Assembly (NCBI GenBank): GCA_900553775.1 | Contig: USEZ01000041.1 | Coordinates: forward strand, 1-12,791 | Direction: 5' to 3' | DNA from: an uncultured Slackia sp. | GTDB taxonomy: Bacteria > Actinomycetota > Coriobacteriia > Coriobacteriales > Eggerthellaceae | DNA length: 12,791 nt | Part shown: positions 4,729-11,281 of the stretch, piece after piece | How the letters are laid out: the number at the start of each line of letters is the position of its first letter | Position numbering within the stretch: position 1 is the stretch's first letter | Made by a program: the position numbers and the translations under genes | Notes under the pieces: generated by a model | What the model saw: the letters and a program-made list of their open reading frames with translations, nothing else | Database searches by the model: none | Told to the model about the DNA's origin: nothing

Positions 4729-7401
4729 CTAGCCCAGCTCGGCAATCTGCTTGACGACCAGGTCGATCTTGGCTTCGAGCTCGGCGTATTTCGCCTTGTC
4801 CTTCTCGACGATCTCGGGCTTTGCTTTAGCCAGATATCCCGGATTGGAGAGCTTCTTTTCCACCTTGGCGCTTTCTTTCTGGAGCTTGTCGCGCTCTTTC
4901 AGCAAGCGCTCGCGCTCGGCGGCGAAATCGACCAGGCCGGAGAGCACGCAATACACCTCGCAGCCGGAAATCAGCGTCGCGGAGCTTTCGGCGGGCTTGT
5001 CGGCGTCCACGGCCGCCGTCAGAGATGCCGTGCGGGCCAAAGACTCGATCAGGCTGCGCTGCTCGTCTATGAGCGCGGCGTCCTGCGCGTTCGCGGCCTT
5101 CACCGCCACCGCGAGCTCCTGCTTCGGCGAGATGCCGTAGCGGGCGCGTACGGAACGTACGGCGCCGACGATGCCGCAGACCAGATCGATCGCGCGTTCG
5201 GCTTCCTCGTTCTTCCAGCATGCGAGCTTCTCGGGTTCGGGCCAGGCGGCCATCATGAGCGCGGGAGCCTGGTCGCCGTGGGGCAGCTTCTCCCAGATGG
5301 CTTCGGTGACGAACGGCATCGCAGGATGCAGCAGGCGCAGTGCGTTGTCGAGCACGTACACCAGGTTGCGCTGCGTCTGCAAACGGGCCTCGCCGTCCTG
5401 CTGCAGAGCAGACTTCGAGAACTCGATGTACCAGTCGCAGAACTCGTTCCAGAAGAACCCGTGCAGCTCGCGCGCCACTTCGCCGAACTGATAGGCCTCG
5501 ATGCCGGCGGTCACGCGCTCGGAAAGCTGCGCCAAGCGAGAGAAGACCCATGCATCGGCGGGACCCGTGACGCACGGTTCGCCCGGCGTGAAGCCCTCGA
5601 GGTTCGAAAGCACGAAACGGCTCGCGTTCCAGACCTTGTTCACGAACGAGCGGGCGGCTTCGGTGCGCGGCGAGTCGATCAGCTCTTTGGTGTCTTTGTC
5701 GATGTTCGCGTCGAAGCGCACGTCCTGGTTGTTGGTGACCAGCGTGAGCAGGTTGAAGCGCATCGCATCGGCGCCGTATTTCTCGATCAGGTCCATCGGG
5801 TTGACGCCGTTGCCCTTCGACTTGGACATACGCGTGCCGTCTTTTGCCAGGATCGTCGCGTAGATCACCACGTCGTGGAACGGGATCTCGTCGAGGAAAT
5901 ACGTGGACGCCATGATCATGCGGGCGACCCACAGCGCGATGATGTCGCGCGCGGTGACGAGCGCCGTGGTGGGATGATGGCCCTCGAGCAGTTCGGGGCG
6001 GTTGGGCCACCCTTGCGTGGCGAACGTCCACAGCTGGCTGGAAAACCACGTGTCGAGCACGTCTTCGTCCTGACGCGTGGCGGCGCCGCAGTGCGGGCAC
6101 GTATGCACGTCTTCCATGGATGCATCCATCCAGCCGCACTCGTCGCAGTAGAACACGGGAATGCGGTGGCCCCACCACAGCTGGCGGGAGATGCACCAGT
6201 CTTTGAGGTTCTCCATCCAGGTGAGATACGTCTGCGTCCAGCGCTCGGGGTGGAATTTCACCTTGCCGCTCGTCACGGCCTCGGTCGCAGGCCCTTTAAG
6301 CTTGTCGACCGCCACGAACCACTGCTCGGACAGCCACGGCTCGAGCGCCGAGGGACAGCGGTAGCAGTGCATGACGGAATGATGGTGCTCCTCCACATGG
6401 TCGAGCAGGCCGTGCTCCTCGAACCAGGCGACAACGGCTTCGCGGCATTCCTCGCGGCTCATGCCGGAGAACCGCCCGTAGCCTTCCACCACATGGGCCG
6501 TCTCGTCGAAGATGTTTATCTTCTCAAGGCCGTTGCGCTCCCCCATCGCGAAGTCGTTGGGATCGTGCGCCGGCGTGACCTTCACGAAGCCGGAGCCGAA
6601 GCCCGCATCGACGTAGAAATCGCTGAAGATGGGGATCTCGCGGTCGACGATCGGCAGCTTGACCGTTTTGCCCACGAACTTGTCTTTGTCATGGTCTTTC
6701 GGGGAAACCGCCACGCCGGTGTCGCCGAGCATCGTCTCGGGACGCGTGGTGGCCACCACGATATAGTCGCATCCGTCGACAGGCTCGGTCAGCGGATAGC
6801 GAAGATGCCACAGATGGCCGTCTTCTTCCTGATACTCCGCCTCGTCGTCGGAAATGGCAGTGCGGCAATGCGGGCACCAGTTCACGATGCGCTTGCCGCG
6901 ATAGATCAAGCCGTCGTGGTACCAGTCCACGAAGGTCTTGCGCACGGCTTCGGCGTAGTCTTCGTCCATGGTGAAATGGGGGTCGGAAAAATCGACCGAG
7001 CAGCCCATGCGCTTGATTTGCTCGACGATATGGCCGCCGTACTCATGCGTCCAATCCCAGCAGGCGTCGATGAACTTCTCGCGTCCGATATCGCGGCGCG
7101 AGACGCCCTCGGCTGCAAGCTTTTTGTCGACCTTGGTCTGCGTGGCGATGCCGGCATGGTCGGTGCCCAAGATCCAGCGGGTCGAGCGGCCGCGCATGCG
7201 CATGAAACGCACGAACGTGTCCTGGATGGTGTCGTCCATCGCGTGGCCCATATGCAGCTTGCCCGTGACGTTCGGCGGCGGGATGGTGACCGTGCAGTCG
7301 CCCACGCCTTTCGAACGCTTGTAGTAATCGCCGGCAAGCCATTTATCGAGCATGCGCTGCTCGACGGATGCCGGGTCGTAATTCTTGGAAAGCTCTTCCA
7401 T
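4729..7401 (-). CDS. valS: Valine--tRNA ligase
   Basis: This class I synthetase charges tRNA-Val in the cytoplasm and edits mis-charged threonine. At 890 residues it has the normal bacterial length. The HIGH-type motif is HMGH at 50-53 and the KMSKS-type motif is RMSKS at 524-528. The inserted CP1 editing domain runs from about 200 to 350 (ATTRPETMLGDTGVAV; TPAHDPNDF). Four CxxC pairs (176/179, 346/349, 419/422, 435/438) suggest zinc-binding knuckles. The anticodon-binding domain follows 570, and the C-terminal 60 residues form the typical coiled coil (ERERLLKERDKLQKE). The ATG at 7401 lies only 7 nt after the clpX stop codon. The AGGAG ahead of it is just 2 nt from the ATG, and an overlapping GAGGAA sits in the end of clpX, so translation is probably coupled to clpX. 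Part of the clpP-clpX-valS unit. Confidence 0.97.
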   Translation of the reverse strand: MEELSKNYDPASVEQRMLDKWLAGDYYKRSKGVGDCTVTIPPPNVTGKLHMGHAMDDTIQDTFVRFMRMRGRSTRWILGTDHAGIATQTKVDKKLAAEGVSRRDIGREKFIDACWDWTHEYGGHIVEQIKRMGCSVDFSDPHFTMDEDYAEAVRKTFVDWYHDGLIYRGKRIVNWCPHCRTAISDDEAEYQEEDGHLWHLRYPLTEPVDGCDYIVVATTRPETMLGDTGVAVSPKDHDKDKFVGKTVKLPIVDREIPIFSDFYVDAGFGSGFVKVTPAHDPNDFAMGERNGLEKINIFDETAHVVEGYGRFSGMSREECREAVVAWFEEHGLLDHVEEHHHSVMHCYRCPSALEPWLSEQWFVAVDKLKGPATEAVTSGKVKFHPERWTQTYLTWMENLKDWCISRQLWWGHRIPVFYCDECGWMDASMEDVHTCPHCGAATRQDEDVLDTWFSSQLWTFATQGWPNRPELLEGHHPTTALVTARDIIALWVARMIMASTYFLDEIPFHDVVIYATILAKDGTRMSKSKGNGVNPMDLIEKYGADAMRFNLLTLVTNNQDVRFDANIDKDTKELIDSPRTEAARSFVNKVWNASRFVLSNLEGFTPGEPCVTGPADAWVFSRLAQLSERVTAGIEAYQFGEVARELHGFFWNEFCDWYIEFSKSALQQDGEARLQTQRNLVYVLDNALRLLHPAMPFVTEAIWEKLPHGDQAPALMMAAWPEPEKLACWKNEEAERAIDLVCGIVGAVRSVRARYGISPKQELAVAVKAANAQDAALIDEQRSLIESLARTASLTAAVDADKPAESSATLISGCEVYCVLSGLVDFAAERERLLKERDKLQKESAKVEKKLSNPGYLAKAKPEIVEKDKAKYAELEAKIDLVVKQIAELG

Positions 7402-7408
7402 GGCTCCT

Positions 7409-8803
7409 CTATTCCTCGGTCGTCTGGGCCTGCTCGGCCGACTCGTCTGAAGGATCGAAATCTTCCTGAAGGGCCTCGGAGGCCTCGACGGCTTCGATCG
7501 GAGGCTTCGTCGCGCCTTCGATGTCGCTCGCGCGCACGACGACGCGCGTTGCGGACTCGTGCTCGGGAAGGTCGAACATCACATCCTGCAGCACACGCTC
7601 GCAGATCGAGCGCAGGCCGCGCGCGCCCGTGCCGTGCTCGACGGCCTCGTGCGCGATCGCCCGCAGGGCCTCGTCGGAAAACACCAGTTCGGAATCTTCG
7701 AATTCGAACATGCGCGTATATTGCTTGACCAGCGCGTTTTTCGGATCGGTCAGGATATGCACCAGGTCGTCTTCGGTCAGCTCGTCAAGCGAGCACACCA
7801 CGGGGATGCGTCCGACGAATTCGGGGATCATGCCGAACTTGTTCAGGTCTTCGGGCAGCACCTTGGAGAGAAGCTCGGCTTCGGTGTGCTTCTTGCTTTC
7901 GGGCATGTCGCTCGTGAACCCGATGCTCGTCGTGCCGACGCGCGACCCGACGATGTCGGCCAGGCCCACGAATGCGCCGCCGAAGATGAACAGGATGTTC
8001 GTCGTGTCGATATGGATGAGCTCTTGCTGGGGGTGCTTGCGTCCGCCCTGCGGGGGGACGGCGGCTTCGGTGCCCTCGACGATCTTCAGCAGCGCCTGCT
8101 GCACGCCTTCGCCCGACACGTCTCGCGTGATCGAGAGGTTTTCCGCCTTGCGGGCGATCTTGTCGATCTCGTCGATGTAGATGATGCCGATCTGGGCGCG
8201 CTCGATATCGAAATCGGCGGCGGTGATGAGCTTCAGAAGGATGTTCTCGACATCTTCGCCCACATAGCCCGCCTCGGTGAGCGTGGTAGCATCGGCGATG
8301 GCGAAAGGAACCTGCAGCGTGCGTGCGAGCGTTTGCGCCAACAGCGTCTTGCCCGAACCCGTCGGGCCGAGCAGCATGATATTGCTCTTGGCAAGCTCCA
8401 CATCGTCGTCTCCGGCCTTCTGGCCCAGGCTGATGCGTTTGTAGTGGTTGTACACCGCCACGGAAAGCGCGCGCTTGGCGGCATCCTGGCCCACGACATG
8501 CTGGCTCAAGCGCTCGTAGAGCTCATGCGGGGTCGGAAGGGCCGCAAGGACTTCCTGCGCGGTAGGAGGCGCACTCTCATGCTCGACGGCGGGCGCCTGC
8601 TCCTCGAAGGAGGCGGGCACGCCGTCGCGCATATAGCCGCCCTGCGACAAGACGTCGGAGCACACCGAGATGCACTCGTCGCAGATGCACACGCCATCGG
8701 GGCTTTGGATCATGCCGCCCACCTGGTCGGCCGTCTTGCCGCAGAAAATGCAGCGGGCGTCTTTAGGGTCGACGCCCTGCGGGTCGTTCTCGTTCATGCG
8801 CAT
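7409..8803 (-). CDS. clpX: ATP-dependent Clp protease ATP-binding subunit ClpX
   Basis: ClpX is the hexameric AAA+ unfoldase that feeds tagged proteins to ClpP. All landmarks are present in the 464 residues: N-terminal zinc-binding domain (Cys18, Cys21, Cys41, Cys44); Walker A GPTGSGKT at 146-153; pore loop GYVGE at 179-183; Walker B IIYIDE at 207-212; second pore loop RKH at 255-257; the ClpP-docking IGF loop at 294-296; and the sensor-2 Arg396 in GARGLRS. The length exceeds E. coli ClpX by about 40 residues, due to a longer linker after the zinc domain (roughly 55-88) and an acidic tail from about 436. The start may be the ATG at 8803 or 8797; the GGAAG site in the end of clpP favours 8803. 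Only 3 nt separate it from clpP, indicating coupled translation and matched stoichiometry. Confidence 0.98.
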   Translation of the reverse strand: MRMNENDPQGVDPKDARCIFCGKTADQVGGMIQSPDGVCICDECISVCSDVLSQGGYMRDGVPASFEEQAPAVEHESAPPTAQEVLAALPTPHELYERLSQHVVGQDAAKRALSVAVYNHYKRISLGQKAGDDDVELAKSNIMLLGPTGSGKTLLAQTLARTLQVPFAIADATTLTEAGYVGEDVENILLKLITAADFDIERAQIGIIYIDEIDKIARKAENLSITRDVSGEGVQQALLKIVEGTEAAVPPQGGRKHPQQELIHIDTTNILFIFGGAFVGLADIVGSRVGTTSIGFTSDMPESKKHTEAELLSKVLPEDLNKFGMIPEFVGRIPVVCSLDELTEDDLVHILTDPKNALVKQYTRMFEFEDSELVFSDEALRAIAHEAVEHGTGARGLRSICERVLQDVMFDLPEHESATRVVVRASDIEGATKPPIEAVEASEALQEDFDPSDESAEQAQTTEE

Positions 8804-8806
8804 CGG

Positions 8807-9430
8807 TTAGGCTTCCTTTTTCGCGACGGCACGGGAGGTGATAATCTCGTCGACCAGGCCGTAGGCCTTGGCCTCTTCGGCGGTCAGCCAATGGTCGCGC
8901 TCGGAGTCGGCGTGGATGGTCTCGACCGACTGGCCGGTGTGCTTGGCAAGGATCGCCTCGAGGCGGTCGCGGCATTTGCGCATCTCGACCGCAGCGATTT
9001 CGAAATCGGTCTGCTGCGTGCGCGACTCGGCGCCGCCCATGGGCTGGTGAATCATGATCTGGGAGTTGGGCGTGATGAAGCGCTTGCCGGGAGCGCCCGC
9101 GGTCGTGAGGACCGACCCCATGGAGGCAGCCATGCCCATGCAGACCGTCGACACGTCGCAGCGGATGAACTGCATGGCGTCATAGATCGCAAGGCCCGCC
9201 GAAACGCTGCCGCCGGGAGAGTTGATGTACAGCGAGATGTCCTTTTCGGGATCGGCGCTTTCGAGATGCAAGAGCTGCGCGACCACGATATTGGCGACAT
9301 CGTCGTCGATGGCGCTGCCCAGAAAGACGATACGGTCGTTGAGCAGGCGAGAATAGATGTCATAGGAGCGCTCGCCGCGCGGCGATTGCTCGATGACGTA
9401 AGGGATGGTGTAGCCGTTACGTATATCCAT
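8807..9430 (-). CDS. clpP: ATP-dependent Clp protease proteolytic subunit ClpP
   Basis: ClpP is the serine peptidase that forms a two-ring, 14-subunit chamber and degrades proteins delivered by ClpX. The 207-residue product contains the full catalytic triad: Ser103 in GMAASMGS, His128 in MIHQPMGG, and Asp179 in DSERD. The oligomer-forming segment LYINSPGGSVSAGLAIYDAMQ is standard. The N-terminus (IPYVIEQSPRGERSYDIYSRLL) aligns with the processed or short-propeptide form. The ATG at 9430 is preceded by AAAGGGA at good spacing; a TTG at 9496 in frame would add 22 residues encoded by a hairpin and is unlikely. It lies 148 nt after tig and heads the clpP-clpX-valS unit. Only one clpP is visible here. 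Confidence 0.98.
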   Translation of the reverse strand: MDIRNGYTIPYVIEQSPRGERSYDIYSRLLNDRIVFLGSAIDDDVANIVVAQLLHLESADPEKDISLYINSPGGSVSAGLAIYDAMQFIRCDVSTVCMGMAASMGSVLTTAGAPGKRFITPNSQIMIHQPMGGAESRTQQTDFEIAAVEMRKCRDRLEAILAKHTGQSVETIHADSERDHWLTAEEAKAYGLVDEIITSRAVAKKEA

Positions 9431-9453
9431 AATATTCCCTTTCCGGTAATACA

Positions 9454-9493
9454 ACCCTGGCTCGCCTCCTTCGCAAAGGTGACGAGCCAGGGT
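9454..9493 (-). promoter_or_regulatory. Large hairpin in the clpP leader (attenuator or tig terminator)
   Basis: ACCCTGGCTCG and CGAGCCAGGGT form a perfect 11-bp stem enclosing 18 nt, which can itself fold through CCTT/AAGG. On the minus strand the stem runs straight into TTGTATT, a moderately U-rich tail, and the clpP ATG lies just 23 nt further on. That leaves no room for a clpP promoter downstream of the hairpin. Any clpP transcript must therefore read through it, so it acts either as a leaky tig terminator or as a regulatory leader. Confidence 0.6.
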
Positions 9494-9578
9494 CAATGTA
9501 GCACGATGAAACAGTCGCGCACTTTAAGGATGACGCGGGTTTATCGTACATCCATAGAAACGGTCGGGCGTGCGAGCG

Positions 9579-10994
9579 CTACTCGGCTGCGGGAGCCTCT
9601 TTCTCGACGGCCTCGGCCTTTTTGGAAGACTTCTTCGCAGCGGCCTTTTTCGCGGGCTTTTTCTCCTCCTCGGCGGCAGGAGTCTCGACCTCTTCGATAT
9701 CGGCCTCGGCAAGCAGGTTCTCGAGAGCCTTGCCGCGCATGATGCCTTCGCGCACGATGTGCAGACGGCCCTGGGCCTTCCACTCCTCGTACAACGCGTC
9801 GGGGTCTTCGGCCCCGGAGTGCTTGAACTCGTCGACGATTTCCTCGTCGGTCACCTCGATGCCGGCATGGCGCGCCCACGCGTCGAGCGCGAGGTTCTGC
9901 TTGACCGTGTCGACCGCCTGCAGCTTCACGTCCTCTTTGAACTTGTCGGCCGTGATGTCTTGGGCCTTGAGGTAGGCGTCGAGCGTGGCGCCCTGCGCCT
10001 GCAGCTGGGTGAAGAAGTTCTGCAGCAGATCGCGCTCGGCCTCTTCGGCCATGACCGCGGGGGCCTCGCCGATCAGGCGCTCCTGCAGGGCGAACAGCGC
10101 GTTGTTCTCCATGATGCGCGGGATGATGTCGCCCTTCTGCTGCTCGATGGACTCGCCCATGCGCACGCGAAGCTCGGCGACGTCGGCGAAGCCGAGCGTC
10201 TCTTTGACCCATTCGTCGGTGACTTCGGGGGCGATCTTCTTCTTGACGACCTTGATCTCGACCTCGAAGGTGACCTCTTCGGTCTTATCCTTGAGGATGG
10301 AGGTCATCATGCAAGGATTCTCGGCGACATTGAGGGTGATGGATTTGGTCTCGCCCTTCTTCATGCCGAGCAAAGCCTCGTCGAAGGCGGCCGGGAACAG
10401 ACCCTGGCCGAGCTCGTAGAGGCGGTCTTCGGCGCCCAGAGACTCGATGGCCTCGCCCTTGTCGTCTTTGACCGCCAGGGTGATCTCGACGCTGCCGTTC
10501 TCCTTGACCTTGGTGTTGGCCGGAGCATTCTTGTAATCGTAGTAGTAATTGCCCAGAGCCGCGATCTGCTCGTCGATTTCAGCCTCGGAGGCCTTCTTGA
10601 ACGGAATCTCGATGTGCACGGGAGAGTAGTCGGAAAGCTCGAGCGCCGGCTTGACCTCGAACTCGGCAGAGAACGTGAAATCCTTGCCCTCTTCGACGAG
10701 GCCCTCGACATCGCCGAATTTCGGCTGGGAAATCATGTTCAGGTCGTTTTCGTCGACCGCCAGAGGGAAGCTTTCGTTGAGCAGCTCGTCGGTGACGGTG
10801 GAGCGGACGGCTTCCTTGCCGAGGTTGCTGTCGATGACGGGACGGGGCACATGGCCGGGACGGAATCCGGGGAAGCGGTACTTCGCGCCGAAATCCTTAT
10901 AGGTCTTCTTGATGCGAGCGTCGATCTCGGCAGCCTCGATGGTCACCGTGAGCTTGGTGGCACCGGACTCGAGAACCTCTACCTTCGTTTTCAA
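9579..10994 (-). CDS. tig: Trigger factor, ribosome-bound chaperone and peptidyl-prolyl isomerase
   Basis: Trigger factor binds ribosomal protein L23 at the exit tunnel and shields nascent chains. The 471-residue protein has the N-terminal ribosome-binding domain with signature GFRPGHVP at 43-50, the same Phe44-Arg45 numbering as in E. coli. An FKBP-type isomerase domain follows at about 150-245 (NGSVEITLAVKDDKGE; LGMKKGETKSITLNV), then the helical chaperone body. After about residue 438 comes a low-complexity tail of Glu, Lys, Ala and Pro that E. coli trigger factor (432 residues) lacks. The start codon is TTG at 10994, supported by GGAGG at 6-7 nt and by the conserved first residues MKTKVE; the nearby ATG is out of frame. 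A small hairpin (11008-11022) sits just ahead of the ribosome binding site. It lies upstream of clpP, a widespread arrangement. Confidence 0.97.
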   Translation of the reverse strand: MKTKVEVLESGATKLTVTIEAAEIDARIKKTYKDFGAKYRFPGFRPGHVPRPVIDSNLGKEAVRSTVTDELLNESFPLAVDENDLNMISQPKFGDVEGLVEEGKDFTFSAEFEVKPALELSDYSPVHIEIPFKKASEAEIDEQIAALGNYYYDYKNAPANTKVKENGSVEITLAVKDDKGEAIESLGAEDRLYELGQGLFPAAFDEALLGMKKGETKSITLNVAENPCMMTSILKDKTEEVTFEVEIKVVKKKIAPEVTDEWVKETLGFADVAELRVRMGESIEQQKGDIIPRIMENNALFALQERLIGEAPAVMAEEAERDLLQNFFTQLQAQGATLDAYLKAQDITADKFKEDVKLQAVDTVKQNLALDAWARHAGIEVTDEEIVDEFKHSGAEDPDALYEEWKAQGRLHIVREGIMRGKALENLLAEADIEEVETPAAEEEKKPAKKAAAKKSSKKAEAVEKEAPAAE

Positions 10995-11007
10995 CTCTAT
11001 CCTCCAT

Positions 11008-11022
11008 CTGAGTCTTGCTCAG
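11008..11022 (-). other. Small hairpin ahead of the tig ribosome binding site
   Basis: On the minus strand CTGAG-CAAGA-CTCAG forms a 5-bp stem that ends two bases before the GGAGG of tig. It could modulate access of ribosomes to the TTG start, but so short a stem may be chance. Confidence 0.25.
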
Positions 11023-11078
11023 TCCGCCCGAAGACGAACAGATTACCTATGGCGCACGCACGGGCGCGCATGCAAGGA

Positions 11079-11164
11079 TGGTGCGGGCGAAAGGACTTGA
11101 ACCTTCACGGGGGTTGCCCACCAGAACCTAAATCTGGCGCGTCTGCCAATTCCGCCACGCCCGC
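11079..11164 (-). tRNA. tRNA-Leu (anticodon UAG)
   Basis: The minus strand folds into a class II (long variable arm) tRNA of 86 nt with the 3' CCA encoded. The acceptor stem is GCGGGCG/CGCCCGC with discriminator A. The anticodon stem is CCAGA/TCTGG with loop TTTAGGT, so the anticodon is TAG and it reads CUN leucine codons, chiefly CUA. The D arm contains the expected AATTGGCAGAC, the variable arm is the long leucine type, and the T loop is TTCAAGT. It stands between the antiporter and tig, 84 nt before the tig start. Confidence 0.96.
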
Positions 11165-11197
11165 ACGTGCGCACCCGTTTAGGACACGCAACAGCAC

Positions 11198-11206
11198 ATG
11201 ATAGCA
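11198..11206 (-). promoter_or_regulatory. Putative extended -10 promoter for tRNA-Leu
   Basis: The minus strand reads TGCTATCAT, an extended -10 element (TGn followed by a hexamer two bases from TATAAT). It would start transcription near 11191, about 27 nt ahead of the mature 5' end. No good -35 box is seen, which extended -10 promoters can dispense with. Transcription could continue into tig, because no strong terminator lies between them. Confidence 0.45.
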
Positions 11207-11250
11207 AAAACCGCCCCCTTGGTGGGAAACTCGACGTGAATCCATACCAA

Positions 11251-11269
11251 GCCCGATAAGGAGACGGGC
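11251..11269 (-). terminator. Weak hairpin after the antiporter gene
   Basis: GCCCG and CGGGC form a 5-bp stem around 9 nt, 12 nt past the antiporter stop codon. The minus-strand tail TTGGTATGG is only slightly U-rich. It may be a weak terminator, and read-through into the tRNA is possible. Confidence 0.3.
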
Positions 11270-11281
11270 GGATGCGGCGAA

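Noticed and set aside
4618..7728. Plus-strand open frame of over 1000 codons opposite valS
   Set aside because: It is the antisense of valS in a GC-rich genome where stop codons are rare; the translation is Arg/His/Val-rich without any domain, while the minus strand encodes an intact ValRS.
9431..9496. Longer ClpP starting from the TTG at 9496
   Set aside because: The extra 22 residues are encoded by the leader hairpin and do not resemble a ClpP propeptide; the ATG at 9430 has a proper ribosome binding site.
9431..9578. Heat-shock operator (HspR, CtsR, CIRCE) upstream of clpP
   Set aside because: No CTTGAGT/ACTCAAG pair, no AGTCAAA tandem repeat and no CIRCE element is present; the hairpin is the only strong symmetry.
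7559..9742. Plus-strand open frame opposite clpX and clpP
   Set aside because: It spans two intact minus-strand genes and the gap between them, which no real overlapping gene would do without some domain signal; none is seen.
9570..11201. Plus-strand open frame opposite tig and tRNA-Leu
   Set aside because: It runs across tig and most of the tRNA gene; repeated Leu/Asp/Gly-rich translation is typical of antisense frames of a Lys/Glu-rich protein.
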